This document shows positions 52,020 through 63,501 of a stretch of DNA of 64,000 nt, in pieces. Each line of letters opens with the position of its first letter. The first letter of the stretch is position 1. Made by a program: the position numbers and the translations under genes. The notes beneath the pieces were generated by a model that worked only from the letters and a program-made list of their open reading frames with translations, made no database searches and had not been told where the DNA came from. Location of the stretch: assembly GCF_963422355.1 (NCBI RefSeq), contig NC_085085.1:10656001-10720000 (forward strand), in the 5' to 3' direction. Source of the stretch: Corticium candelabrum. Lineage: Eukaryota; Porifera; Homoscleromorpha; Homosclerophorida; Plakinidae.

Positions 52020-54833
52020 TCACAATTGCACTAGACCTTCAGCGGATGCCAGATTGAATAAGAAATTCTCCATGGCTGGAGTCATCTTACGAGTACGTAG
52101 TAACTCCAGAGTAATTCTTGGAGGAGTTCCATCAGCAAATGACTTCAAATTGTTGATAATCTCTCTGGTCTTCACAGCCAGCTCCTTCCAAATACAACAT
52201 CATCCATTAAAATAAACACGAACAACAACATTTATTGATAGTCTACCTAATAGTAATAATTATATTAAATTTAGTCAAATGTATAAATGTATGTATGAAT
52301 TATAACAGTCAACAATGCTAACACGCAATGTAACGTCATGGAGGATTGCAGAGTAAGGTACACAAAAGACAAATCCGCAAAAGACAAGCAAAGAGATCAG
52401 ACTTGAAGAAAAGCAAAACCTCAGATATCATAAATATGCCATGGCAAAAAACAAACAAGCCAGCTAGTAAGAAATAAAAACAAACAAACAATTCAATTCT
52501 TAAAAACAGATTGATGGTTGCTGTAAAAATAGATTCCAAGTCGATTTAAACTCATGATCATCTCTACCTGAACGTAGCTATTATCCTGATACATGTAACT
52601 ATTGTAATTGATCCTATGCTTTCTTATAGCTGCTGAATTAAGTAGATCATGCTTTCCGTGACTCCTGAAACGTTTTAAGTCACCATACGCTACTGTATAG
52701 AAACTACAAGTAAAGCCTTCAGCATAATCCAATGCCACTATAACAATTTCTCTAACACACAACATTCTCCTCACTTTGATAAGACTTTGTTCTGTTGTTG
52801 CATCGTCTCCAGCAGCTTGCACCATTTGCATCGCAATCTCTTTGTGTATTTTTCCCATTCCAAATGATTCTAAGCATTTACATACACAACACTCAACACG
52901 TACAAAACTCACAACTAGACTATCGGAAAATACAAACCTTTAGCATGTGGAGCCACAGAAATAGAATTACCAGGAACTAAAAAAGTAAAACTACAATAAC
53001 AGCAGACAACAGCCATGCATAGCCTACCATTAACAAACACATCATACAACTCAGTGTGACTCTCGATAGCTGGATCTGTGAAACCAGCAACATATGGAGC
53101 AGCTAACTTCAAATCTGCCACTTCGACATCATTGATTTCAACATGTGGATAAACAATATTCCAGTTTTGCCTTTGCCAGACCAGCACAGGAAGAGCTCTT
53201 TTCAGTAACAAATAATAAAACAGATTAGCTCAACGTGTTAGACATACTCACTCTAGCACCTACCTGACAATTCGAAGTAACGGTACAAGATCAGGATGAA
53301 ACACGACAATTCTTTTCTTTAGCAGTAATGCAGTGTAAATCAGTATTGTTTCAACTCCAAATACATTGATCACGTCTTTGATCGATGAAGCAATGTATGC
53401 TTTTCGTATATCAAATGCTTTCACTTGGAACTGCTCTCCATTAGGATCAGGACACACTCCTCTTGTAAAGACGCTGAGGAAGCCTTCTGCTACACGAGAT
53501 GCATTGCCAGTAGTCATGTAGTTATGAAGCAATATGCCAGACAATGTTTCGTACTTCTCTGGATTAAAATCCTACAGCAATTAATAATTTCCAATTAGAT
53601 ACACCGACCAGTAATATAATCAAAACAGCACTACCCTTGAATCAGCAACAACATATGCACAACATTAACCAGTTTAAAAAATTAATACCCCAAAACAAAT
53701 CTGAGCTGGTCCAAAAGTGCCATTACATGTCAACCACATATTTAAATGCCCTAGACTCGAAGTCAGTCTCTCCACGCCTTCGTCATTTCCCAGATTGTCA
53801 ATCCTCACCAAAGAGAGACTGGTACTGGATCACCTACTGACGTCACCAAGTGCTTTCCATTATTGCACATCGCATGGCAACTGTCTTGGGCACATTACAC
53901 ACCCCTTCATAATTGGCTGTCTGAGTTGTTTCAATGTGTCACAAAAGTACTTCACAACCATTAGGAGATCAGCAAAGCGACTGACAATGTATTTAGAGTA
54001 GAGACAGCTAGCTGTAGGCTGCTCGACGGAATTATCGACAATGCATCATCAGCATGCGTGGAATGTATGGCAGCAACAAGCGTTTACAGCATAGGCCTAC
54101 ATACACCGTAGAAATTGAAGAATTAACTTGTCGAGAGGATACCACTTACTAACAAATCACAAAATTATGATACAAGTGACGACCACTAAACGGCTCCCAG
54201 GAGCCGTTTATGTAACCATGTCTGCTAGAAGTATGACCTCTTCAAAGTTAATTGCACCGGAAAAGAAGGCGGTCCACTAAAGTCTCTCCCCACTTCAGAG
54301 TGACAATCAGGGGAACGGCGGGGCGGGGAGGGTAGTCTATGTGAATGCCCTGTATGGCAAGAATGTAGGCCTAGAATATGAAATTATGTAGAAAATTGCT
54401 AACTTATTTATTCAATAAATGATTTTAGTAGAATTATGTTTATTTTATTTTATTAATTAATCTACATTAACTGACATGATGCATTCACCTTGGCTAGCAG
54501 AACAAGAGCCACATGTGTCACTTTCTGCAGTACTTCTTCACTCTCCGTCGCTCTAGAGTGCACATAATACCAGGTGCGTCCGAAATGGCCGAACGTGAAG
54601 GGAATCAAAGCCAAAGAATCCGCCGACTCCCGATCATTAGATGACAAACAGCACTTCCTCATGATTACCTCACGAACTTCATCCTCAATAGTAGGATACG
54701 ACCACACCCATATCACATCGGAATTGATGTCTTTCTCTAGAAAAACAAAGATACCAGTACCACAAATGACAATGGCCTGCATACAAAATAACGTACCAAT
54801 CAACCCGGCCGCAAACAAATCAGAAACGTCCAT
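52020..54833 (-). CDS. DENND10: DENND10 (FAM45-type DENN domain protein)
   Basis: DENND10 is a compact DENN protein tied to late endosomes and Rab27 regulation in mammals. Exons (minus): 54833-54797, 54736-54489, 53571-53264, 53197-53028, 52976-52938, 52869-52775, 52184-52020. The phases all fit and give 353 aa (human about 357). Seen in order: MDVSDLFAAGLIEKDINSDV, IWVWSYPTIEDEV, IMRKCCLSSND, FGHFGRTWYYVH, AKDFNPEKYETLSGIL, DIRKAYIASSIKDVINVFG, TALLLKKRIVVFHPDL, LPVLVWQRQNWNIVYPHVE, APYVAGFTDPAIES, ELYDVFVN, KTREIINNLKSF, ATENFL-like AMENFLFNLASAEGL. The first intron is only 60 bp. A 24-bp perfect hairpin (aaacggctcc/ggagccgttt) sits in intron 2 near 54187-54210. The start codon faces the ERI gene 61 bp away. 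Confidence 0.95.
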
Positions 54834-54894
54834 AACAAAACACGTGACCTATGACATTTGATATCAATGTCAAACTTTAAGTTGTTTTTTTAGG
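54834..54894. promoter_or_regulatory. Putative bidirectional promoter DENND10/ERI
   Basis: Only 61 bp separate the two ATGs. There is no TATA box. The stretch contains ttaggatg just before the ERI ATG preceded by a T-run, so an upstream ERI 5' exon is also possible. Confidence 0.4.
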
Positions 54895-55356
54895 ATGCCG
54901 TATTACGACTACTTCTTGGTTCTTGACTTTCAAGCTACTTGTGACGACAAAGTCAGAGTTTATCCTCAAGTATGGGATCACTGTTGTGCGCTTTCTGTCC
55001 GCGCATGCTTCTTCTCACGACGTTTGATTGAGCAGGAAGTTATCGAGTTTCCAGTTTTGCTCTTCAATGCGCGTACTTTTGCTACAGAAGACGTTTTCCA
55101 TACGTATGTAACACCTACCGTACATCCCCGTTTATCTGCATTCTGCACTAAAGTGAGTACACGTATCTGGTACGTTAATTAACTTAATTAATTAGTTCTG
55201 GTGGAAAAATACCATCAGCATTATGTTCTGGGTAACGCGCGTTCCAGCGTAAAGCTTTAATCCAACGCAAGCACAACGCAAGGGCACAATCGCAACGCAA
55301 CGCAAAGACTTGAACTTAATTGATTCAACTTTACACTGTGTGTGGTGTGGTGTGGT

Positions 55357-55442
<86 letters not shown>

Positions 55443-56212
55443 TTCAGGACTGTTTCTCAATTTAGCTAACAGGAATTACACAAGATAAAGTGGATGGCCA
55501 ACCCACCTTGCACGAAACAATGCAGGTATGGACATGGACCACGTGATCTAGCTGCAGTTGTTTTTATATCAAAAGGGCTGTTGTTTCAAGATTATAATTT
55601 TTAGAGGTTTCATGAATGGATGGCTAGTCATGGTTTATTAGATCCATCTGTGAAGAGCTGCTTTGTTACTTGTGGCGACTGGGACTTGAAAACAATGTGA
55701 GTTTAGTACAGTACACTATTAATAAATCAATTCATAATCATATTATGTACTACTTACATACATGTTTGTTGCCTTAAAGGCTTCCATCCCTGTGCACTTA
55801 TTTAAAGCTTTCCATTCCAGACTACTTCAGGAAATGGGTAAACATAAAAAAGGTTATAATTATCAATGGGAGACATACGCTTTGTTGTGTTAATTTGGTT
55901 GAATGTGTTTGGGCACATTCTGAGCAGGTTTTTCAACGAACGTTTCATAAGCCAAAACTAGTAGACATGGTTCCAATGTTGGATGATCTTGGCTTGCAGC
56001 TTGATGGCCGGCATCACAGTGGAATAGGTACAGTACCGTACATGCTGTAGTGCTTTGCTTTGGTGCTGTGTTATCTTGTCTCAAGTAATGAAAACCATTT
56101 AGATGACAGCAAGAACATCGCCAAAATTCTCATTAAAATTTTGGAAAAGGGAGTCAATTTGAGAGAAACCATGACGTTGCCACCTTTTGAAGTTGATGCA
56201 GCAATGAAATGA
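54895..56212 (+). CDS. ERI-family (ERI1/2/3) DEDDh 3'-5' exoribonuclease, Exo I Glu replaced
   Basis: This family trims RNA 3' ends (histone mRNA, 5.8S rRNA, small RNAs). Exons: 54895-54969, 55036-55152, 55466-55525, 55605-55696, 55780-55837, 55928-56027, 56103-56212; phases fit, 203 aa. Motifs: Exo I YFLVLDFQATCDD; then EVIEFPVLLFNARTF, DVFHTYVTPTVHPRLSAFCT, LTGITQDKVDGQPTL; Exo II CFVTCGDWDL; Exo III GRHHSGID with DSKNIA. It is closest to the ERI3/ERI2 core with no SAP or zinc finger. The usual DFEATC is DFQATC: residue 13 is Gln (caa, 54931-54933), so one catalytic metal ligand is missing. A T-rich acceptor-like ttttttag directly before the ATG allows an additional upstream exon. Confidence 0.9.
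55359..55440. repeat. (GT)n microsatellite in an ERI intron
   Basis: About 80 bp, just upstream of exon 3. Confidence 0.95.
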
Positions 56213-56325
56213 TTGAGATGTGCATGCAGTGGTCGGTCGGTGATCAAATTTACATTGTGGCTGGTTCTCATGTAGTATACCACTGTGAGAACTAAATAGT
56301 GATTGTTACAGGTGCAAGTGTGCAT

Positions 56326-56386
<61 letters not shown>

Positions 56387-56667
56387 TGTGTGTGTCTGTG
56401 TGTATCTAACATTCTATAAATGGGCAGAGTCTGACACATCAGACGACAAGCTTTCAAACTACCTGGTACTATAAGAGAGTTAGAAGGTGCTATAATGTAC
56501 CACGTTGTCTAGATTTCTTCTCCAGTATCTTGTCATACTTCGGTCAAGCGTCTCATGTTGTAACAAAGGGGTGTCTGTACGCGCTTTCCAAGCTGCTTCA
56601 AGGCTATTCTAATTTATTTATGAAGTTATGCACTCTATAGTGAGTCTGTAGAAGATTGATTGTTGCT

Positions 56668-56713
<46 letters not shown>

Positions 56714-58976
56714 TGGTATTATTGTAAAGTAAAATGCAGAAATCACCAGAAATGCACCAATAAGAACACAAATGCCAAACAAGAAGAAATAAGAGACTCT
56801 GCTAGTTCGAATATGTATGTGAGAGCAGATGTCATATCTGACTACAACAGCCACATGAAATCATAGGATTGATACATTTCTAGGGTTACCTGCAAACTTG
56901 TTCTGGTTTTACAGAATTTAGAAGAGGAACGTGTCAAGACAAATTAGCACAAACAAATCCCCTTACACTACTAGTAAACGAAGCTGTGTTTACACCGTCG
57001 CTTCAGAGCTACGAGCGTGTGTGTCCATGTGTGTGTGTGTGTGCGTGCGTGTGTGTGTGTGTGTGTGTTTTATTGTGAATATTAATGCAAATTTTATTAA
57101 ATTTTAGTTTATTTATTGTCATTATCATTAATTAATCATTATCTTGTTGCTAGAATGTATAATTCTTTGAAAACACAGGGATGCGTTGATGTGATTAAAG
57201 ATAATTAGCTAAATCAATGTCTCACACTATAGATACTTCGAATTCATCACAAGTGACAGAAGTGACAGTGTGTGTGTGTCCGTGTGCGTGTATTTATTGT
57301 AAATATTAATGTATATTTATTAAATTTTGTTTATTTATTGTTATTATCATTATTTAATCATTAGCTTAATTGTTGCTAGAACGTAAACGGTAGTTCTTTG
57401 AAAACACATGGGTTTATCAATGTGATTAAAGATAATTAACTAAATACCATCAATTCACACAGCTTCGCAACTCTTGCACGGAGCGATCTTGTTATCCACG
57501 TTAATTCTCAATTCTGCATGTATAGCGCTCTTGCATCACTGGAAGTTAATAAATTAATTAACTATTGAGATGGACATCATTATCATACTTTTATTGAATC
57601 GTCGCCATCTTTCGTTCCGCTAATTCGTTGTAGCTAGAGATCGGTGTACGTCTCCTAGCTGCATAGAAAATACTGTGAAGCGACATCATGTACATCTAGC
57701 GACCGGATCCATAAGAAAGCAGCGTCAACGTTTCCTACGAATCTTTCTTGCAAGACGACGTCGATCGTTCATCATCAGTCCTACTTAGAACATATTTCTC
57801 TCTTGAAGATCGTGGATGACATGTTGGTGGTGCGTATGCAACGGTGCCTAGCTAGATGCATGGTCCATGAGACCTTCGCTTGGCTTTTTGAAGAACGATG
57901 AATTCGTTTGTTTTGCGATTCTTTTGTAAAAAGTAACAAACGCATACAACTATTACCTGAACTTTACTCTGCGCTTCTCGGTTTGACCGTAAAATGGAGG
58001 TTTACGACATCTCGGCTTTTCTGTCATAATGCGCGGGGTTGTTACGTCACCCATTGTTGGTCTCCCAAAAGACTGCTGATTGGCTCAACAAATTCCCGAG
58101 AGTGATTCACGCTGACAAGCTGGTATTACGTCACCTACGTTTCGCGTCCCAAAACGATTGCTGATTGGCTCGACAAACTCCCCGAGAGTGACACACGCTT
58201 ACAAACATACAAACATAGGTAGGTACATAGCGACATACCGACAGACAGACCGGAAGTCAATTCAGCCCGTTTAGAGTGAGCTTCTCGCGAAGCAGTCCAC
58301 CACTTATTGTGGTGTCCTTCTTTTACGCTCGTAGCTAATTACCTTCTAAATGCTGGTCATAGCTGAAGATCTCTCCACTCAAAGTCACGTGCACCATACG
58401 GGGGAACGGCATGGGTGGAGTAGTCAGAGAAAGCAAAAACCACACTGGCACAGCAATGGTGCAAAACTCTTGAATAACGAACATTTATTATCTCTAGGAG
58501 GTACATTAGCATTAACAAACGCAGTCGCTCATTAATTCCTAGGGGGTCTCGTTTTATATCTATCAAGTTAATTTAATTAACTAAAGAGCCTATAGCTACA
58601 TCTCTCAGCACCACAAAATTTATTTATTGATTAGCTAATCAGAGTCGCATCTACTGACCGGTCTGTGCAACCGAGCTCACGTCAAGATATTATCCAGGTT
58701 CTCTCCCACGCAAACGGACGTGCTGTGGTTGCCAGTTTCACAAATGCGTACCGCACAATTACGATTCTCGATAATCTCACTTTGCAGTATCCAATGAGGT
58801 AGACTAGTATTATTTATGTTAATTTAATATCCAATGAGGTAATAGTATTATTTATGTTAATTTAATTAATTTAGAGGTTCACGTGCCTTCTAGATTTTTG
58901 TCAATCCAAATTTAGATCGAAATCACACCTCGGATTCCGCCTACACACGGTCACCCAAGTGCGCATTTGAGTTGCT
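56213..58976. other. Intergenic between ERI and SFXN5
   Basis: Holds (GT)n at 56325-56400, (TA)n at 56671-56711, and two diverged tandem copies of about 180 bp (about 57060-57240 and 57290-57470, sharing gtgattaaagataatta and ttctttgaaaacaca). Two copies of a CRE/CCAAT pair follow at 58042-58171. At 58684-58795 a 38-codon frame is open but unrecognised. Confidence 0.55.
58042..58171. promoter_or_regulatory. Duplicated CRE + inverted CCAAT block
   Basis: TTACGTCA at 58042 and 58126 and GATTGGCT at 58078 and 58164 lie in an about 85-bp tandem duplication. CREB/ATF and NF-Y are the expected binders. The nearest known start downstream is SFXN5 (58977), 800 bp away. Confidence 0.35.
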
Positions 58977-59974
58977 ATGGCCGAGTACCCACCATTTCAG
59001 CTCGGCGGATCTCGTTTCGACCAGGTAAGAGCAGTCTGCTTCAGGAACGATCCAGGGTGCAGTCACCGGGACTCTCCACCGTTTTGTATTTGTTTGCACG
59101 GGTGGCCCGCTCTCGTAAAGGTCATTTTCCCAAGTCAAAGTCAGACCTTGCATGCCCAAACTTGTCCGGTCACGTCTCACATCATTTTGTGTGTGAACTG
59201 CTCATGTCATATTACGTGGACGTTCAAGTAAAATTTTAGTAATTTACTCGTCTTCTAGACATCGTTTGCGGGACGGTTCAGGCACTTTCTGGATATCATC
59301 GACCCTAGAACGCTATTCACTAGCGACGTAAGTCAAAAAGAATTAAAATTAAAATATAAAAATTTTAATCTTTATACTTTATAACACATAAACTATACTT
59401 TGTGTTATGTTTAGTTGCATCTGGATGTCTGTCCTCAATATTAGGACCTAAGTTTGTTAGTTAATGTTGATTAAATGTCGTGATGTTTAGAAAAAACTGA
59501 CAGAATGCAGGAGTTTGCTTGAGGAATACAGGGCTGACAGCATCGGTCCAAATGTGACCAACAGAGAGGTGTACACATGTTGCTCATCATCTATCTGAGT
59601 GTTCACTTGCAAACATGTTTCTTGAATGCAGCTGTGGGAGGCCCAGAAAGTCGTCCAGGTAGATCATAGTTACAGACAATAATGTTACCGATTGCTATTC
59701 GCTCTGTTTATGTAGGCGATCATTCACCCAGACACCGGAGAGGAACTCTTTATGCCTTTTAGAATGTCTGGCTTTGTGCCATTTGGAATACCCATCGTAA
59801 CGTGCCAACTACCTAACTGCTGTTGTCCGACTGTAAGTAAACATTGGATACTCACTTAGGTTGTTGGACTCCTCCTGCCAAGTCAAGGCTTAGCTAGCAT
59901 CGCATTCTGGCAGGTAACACAATGAGTTGCATCGTTCGATATTCTCTGTAAGGATGATTGACTTGTGGATGTGT

Positions 59975-60035
<61 letters not shown>

Positions 60036-61030
60036 TGGATAAATCAAAGTCACAATGCTGGTGTTAATTATGCCAACAGGAATGCGAGCAAGGTAGGTAT
60101 CATGTTGAAATCAATTTTGGCATGTAGCAGTACAATTTCTTGCACTAGCCGACACCAACATCAAAGCTAGTTCTTGGTTACGTTGGAGCCACCACGACAT
60201 CAGTCGGAATTGCCGTGCATAAAACACAATAATCGACCCCAAGTGCAACTTGAATCATTTGTGTTTCTCTTTCTATTGCTGCAGGTATCACTAAATGCTT
60301 TAGTGAGACAATCGCAGCGCATGGCACCAACAACACGAGTCATCATTCAGCGATTTATACCCTTTCCTGCTGTCTGTAAGTAAGCATCATTCGTGCCACT
60401 ATATTCCAAGTATACATTCATGTATCAATCAGCTTTGGCAAGCACGTGTAACCTGGTACTGATGAGGTATCACGAAGTCTTCCAAGGCATTGAAGTCATG
60501 GATGGTCAGGGAAAGGCAGTGGGATTGTCAAAGGCAGCCGCAAGAAAAGTGAGAAAAACACCACTACACTCTGACTTTCAGTCAGTCTTGTGGCTATGAA
60601 GTTGATCGATGAGGAGTCTGTTGTGTTAAGGCTCTCGGAGAGACTGCTTTCACTCGAGCTGTCTTGCCTGCACCTGTACTGCTGCTCACTCCTTTGATCA
60701 TGACAACATTACACAGGTACGTTCGTGTCTACCAAGACTGCAACTTGTATTCAATGTCGATTCTGCTTTCTTAGAACTCGACTGCTTCGCCGATATCCAA
60801 AACTCGACTTGCCATTTCATGCCGTAGCAGTCGGTCTTTCCTTTTACCTTGCTCTGCCGTTGGCAATCAGTCTCTTTCCACAAACAGGCCAGGTAAACGA
60901 GTATGTGCTTTAGACTAACTGCAGTGCAGCGTGAGGTTTGTCTGAATTTCAGATCAGGAGATCACAACTGGAGGACAACATTCGAGAACAATGCAGTGAT
61001 GACGTGCTCTATTACAATAAAGGTCTGTGA
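58977..61030 (+). CDS. SFXN5: SFXN5: sideroflexin 5
   Basis: Sideroflexins are multi-pass carriers of the inner mitochondrial membrane; SFXN5 has been linked to citrate and related transport. Thirteen exons: 58977-59024, 59259-59327, 59491-59568, 59632-59658, 59716-59796, 59860-59913, 60036-60092, 60149-60214, 60285-60375, 60433-60548, 60631-60716, 60775-60892, 60953-61030; phases fit, 322 aa (human 340). Landmarks: [129 protein letters not shown] at the end. The sequence fits SFXN5 rather than SFXN1-4. The N-terminus is shorter than in mammals. Exon 7 is preceded directly by (GT)n. Confidence 0.96.
59976..60033. repeat. (GT)n running into the SFXN5 exon 7 acceptor
   Basis: About 29 GT repeats end in gtag directly before exon 7 (60036). 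Confidence 0.95.
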
Positions 61031-61057
61031 TGATCAGATGACTACCGTATTTGGATG

Positions 61058-61063
61058 AATAAA
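61058..61063 (+). terminator. AATAAA after SFXN5
   Basis: Lies 28 bp after the stop, inside taccgtatttggatgaataa at 61044-61063, which resembles the end of the 'taccgtattc' TIR family. Confidence 0.45.
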
Positions 61064-62117
61064 GCCCAATGGGATACTGTTGTGTCATTGACTTGGACTT
61101 ACAGCAAGCACAATTCGAGCATGGGGCTCTTATTTTAGCTACAGGTGCTGCTCTCAATTTACAATTACTAATTAAATGAATAGTGTGTATTAGCCAAATC
61201 AGTGTCTGAAATTTTAGTATTTTGCCATATTTGTGCCCCAGCTTACAAAATTGTGTGATTGCCTGTCTAGCTATTGTCCTACATTGCCACATGTAGTACA
61301 AACACATCCTGCTTGTGATGGGACATTGTACACCGTCGGTGCATTAATTGAATACACAAATAGATTGGAACTCGGGTACTATATACAACATGCTAACACC
61401 TGACCCTAGCTAGTCTGCAAAACAAACAATAGATAAGTTGTCACAAGTTTGTCGTTTGTCTTTGTCTCCTGTGAAGTACTTGCGATTTAACTGATACCCA
61501 TCCAATTACGTGCCTTCATGCCTCCAAGTTACTGTCTAGCGTGTTATTTTGGCGTTTTAAAATATCGGTATTTCAGAAGCAAATACCTTTCAGTGTAACA
61601 TAATTTCGGTAAGACAAGGCAGATTTGGTGTGGCAGAAGTAGGAGATTTGGGCCACACATGAGATCTAGTACACACTTGCCCCACTACATATGGTGTCAT
61701 GAACATAGCCTCATCCCCGGGCATTCGCCTCGCTCCTCCGTGCAGCGCTCGCGCTTCACATGACTAGGCGTTCTCCCGATCCGACAGCCTACATAAGTAG
61801 TCATGTGATGCACGAGCACTACGTGGAGGAGCGAGGCGAATGCCCGGGGATGAGGTAGCTCTCTTGCTTGTGGGTTGCTGCTAAGGTAACTCGTTCCTCC
61901 AAGCAAGCAGTTCTCATTACTACGAGCAACAAAACTTCCAAGAGTCTGTGATGTATCCAGATTACTTCCATTTTATCGGCACCTTCTGCATGTGAAGTAC
62001 AGCACTTAGAAAATTTTAGGGGTTATCTTAATTTAAGTAAAGAAACGTCACACCGAATTTACCGAATAACACCGAAAATAACATGTTATACTAGTAGTAT
62101 ACGTATATCGTTTCCAG
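61064..62117. other. Intergenic with a small TIR element
   Basis: No gene seen except the element at 61709-61855. Confidence 0.5.
61709..61855. mobile_element. 147-bp MITE with about 31-bp perfect TIRs
   Basis: cctcatccccgggcattcgc... at 61709 is repeated inverted to end at 61855 (...gcccggggatgagg). The flanking TAG on both sides may be the target duplication. The ends are GC- and CpG-rich, unlike the surroundings. Confidence 0.7.
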
Positions 62118-62788
62118 ACACAGGAAATGTGGACAAACACGTGCAAGAGCACATTAGAGAACTAGGTTCCATTCAAAGGACGTATTCGATTGGGGCTTTC
62201 TCGAAAAAGGAAGAAAGACCAGATAGAGAGAACAGTAAGTTGTTTGAATGAGGAAAAGTGGCATGTATTACACACATGCAAAACAATGATGCAAGCGGCT
62301 GTAGCAATAGGGTTACTGTTCGATGACGTCAATACATACATTTACGTATGCCATAAAGGCAAATGAGTGAATCAGAATGCTAGCATTGCAGAATCACAAA
62401 TATAGCTAAGCCATTCTTCCACACATTTATTTGTACTCGGCCATTGTACTGCACCACCTGTTAGATGCTTATTGGCTCCTCTCGACTGCAGTTTGCTCAC
62501 TGACTTTTTCCGATTTTCTTCCAGAACGTTTTAAATGACTGTACGTGATTCTGTTTTCCAACTTTTCTTTCTGTCCTTCCAGGATGGAGAATGGAAAGGA
62601 CGGAAAGCCTTTACAAGCTCTCTGGAATAGGAAGTATCCCAATCAAATATCCTAACCCACCCTCGTCATCTTTCCTTATCCGAAATCCCAGTCATATACA
62701 TGTATGTCAAAGTAAACGTTTCTGTGCAACACCACTTCTGACCTCATCTCACCTCACCTCACTTGATGGTTTCTACAGTAAATTGTAG
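62118..62788 (+). CDS. Two coding-like exons of an unrecognised gene
   Basis: Exon 62118-62234 (VDKHVQEHIRELGSIQRTYS, IGAFSKKEERPDREN) ends at A/gtaagt. Exon 62583-62788 starts after ccttccag and continues in phase (RWRMERTESLYKLSGIGSIP, IKYPNPPSSSFL) to a stop at 62788. Both splice sites are good. The family is not recognised and the 5' part was not found; it could instead be a 3' tail of a longer gene. Confidence 0.35.
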
Positions 62789-63028
62789 GCATTTAAACAT
62801 GCACCATCACAAACTTTCTATCTCAGCTACTACATCCTGGTACTCAAGCTCCAGTACGGTACATATCTAACACAATAACTGACATGATGGTGCAAAACAA
62901 TTCAGACCAGATCAACATGCAAAACAAATTATCACCATTCAAACACCACAATTATATATACACAACGGTAATTAAGAGCATGTTTATCGGTCAACCTAAA
63001 TTGTGCATTACACTCAGTGCAGTCACAA

Positions 63029-63285
63029 TCATTGATTTTGATTCATCGTTTTCATGAGGTCTTCACATATAGAAGACAACTCTTGTATCTCCTTTCCCTG
63101 GCGCAACATTCCCGAGTACTCGATTAAAATCAAAATACAATTTACTCGCTGCAATTTGCCTTACCTTGTCCTGCAGCTGTCTTTCAAGAGTAGCTACACG
63201 AATGCTTTCTTTCTTCATATTTGCTTGCATTGCGGCCATTTCAAGCTGCTTTGCTTTGTTGAGTTTCGAAACTTCATTCTGGGCA
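63029..63285 (-). CDS. TACC: TACC family, last two exons (C-terminal coiled coil)
   Basis: TACC proteins bind ch-TOG/XMAP215 and Aurora A and stabilise centrosomal and spindle microtubules. Exon 63285-63165 gives AQNEVSKLNKAKQLEMAAMQ and ANMKKESIRVATLERQLQDK; exon 63097-63029 gives GKEIQELSSICEDLMKTMNQ and the stop. This matches the extreme C-terminus of vertebrate TACCs (LERxLQQK..EIEELTKICDELI). Splice sites: ctctctctag before the first exon, gtaagg and gcgccag between. The remaining exons must lie beyond the window, so the reading frame at 63502-64000 would sit in a TACC intron. Confidence 0.8.
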
Positions 63286-63501
63286 CTAGAGAGAGAGAGA
63301 GCTTATACATGTACGGTACCGTGCCGTATGACTCACAGATGCAGACACAGTGGAAATCTACTTTGCTACCAGTTGATTCTGATTGTGTTTAAAATGTCTA
63401 CAAATAGTACAGGACTCCACGATGTGACAAATTTGGTCACCAATGCGATCACTTTGTACGGCAGGTGAGTAACTGGTCGCTCATACGTCGCCAGAGGCAA
63501 T

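Noticed and set aside
54736-54792. Reading DENND10 without its first intron (extra IGTLFCMQAIVICGTGIFVF)
   Set aside because: Splicing out 60 bp restores GLIEKD as in the family; the longer frame is open by chance.
58684-58795. 38-codon open stretch (VLSHANGRAVVASFTNAYRT) ending at a gtagac donor
   Set aside because: Looks coding but has no partner exon and no recognised family; too short to list as a gene.
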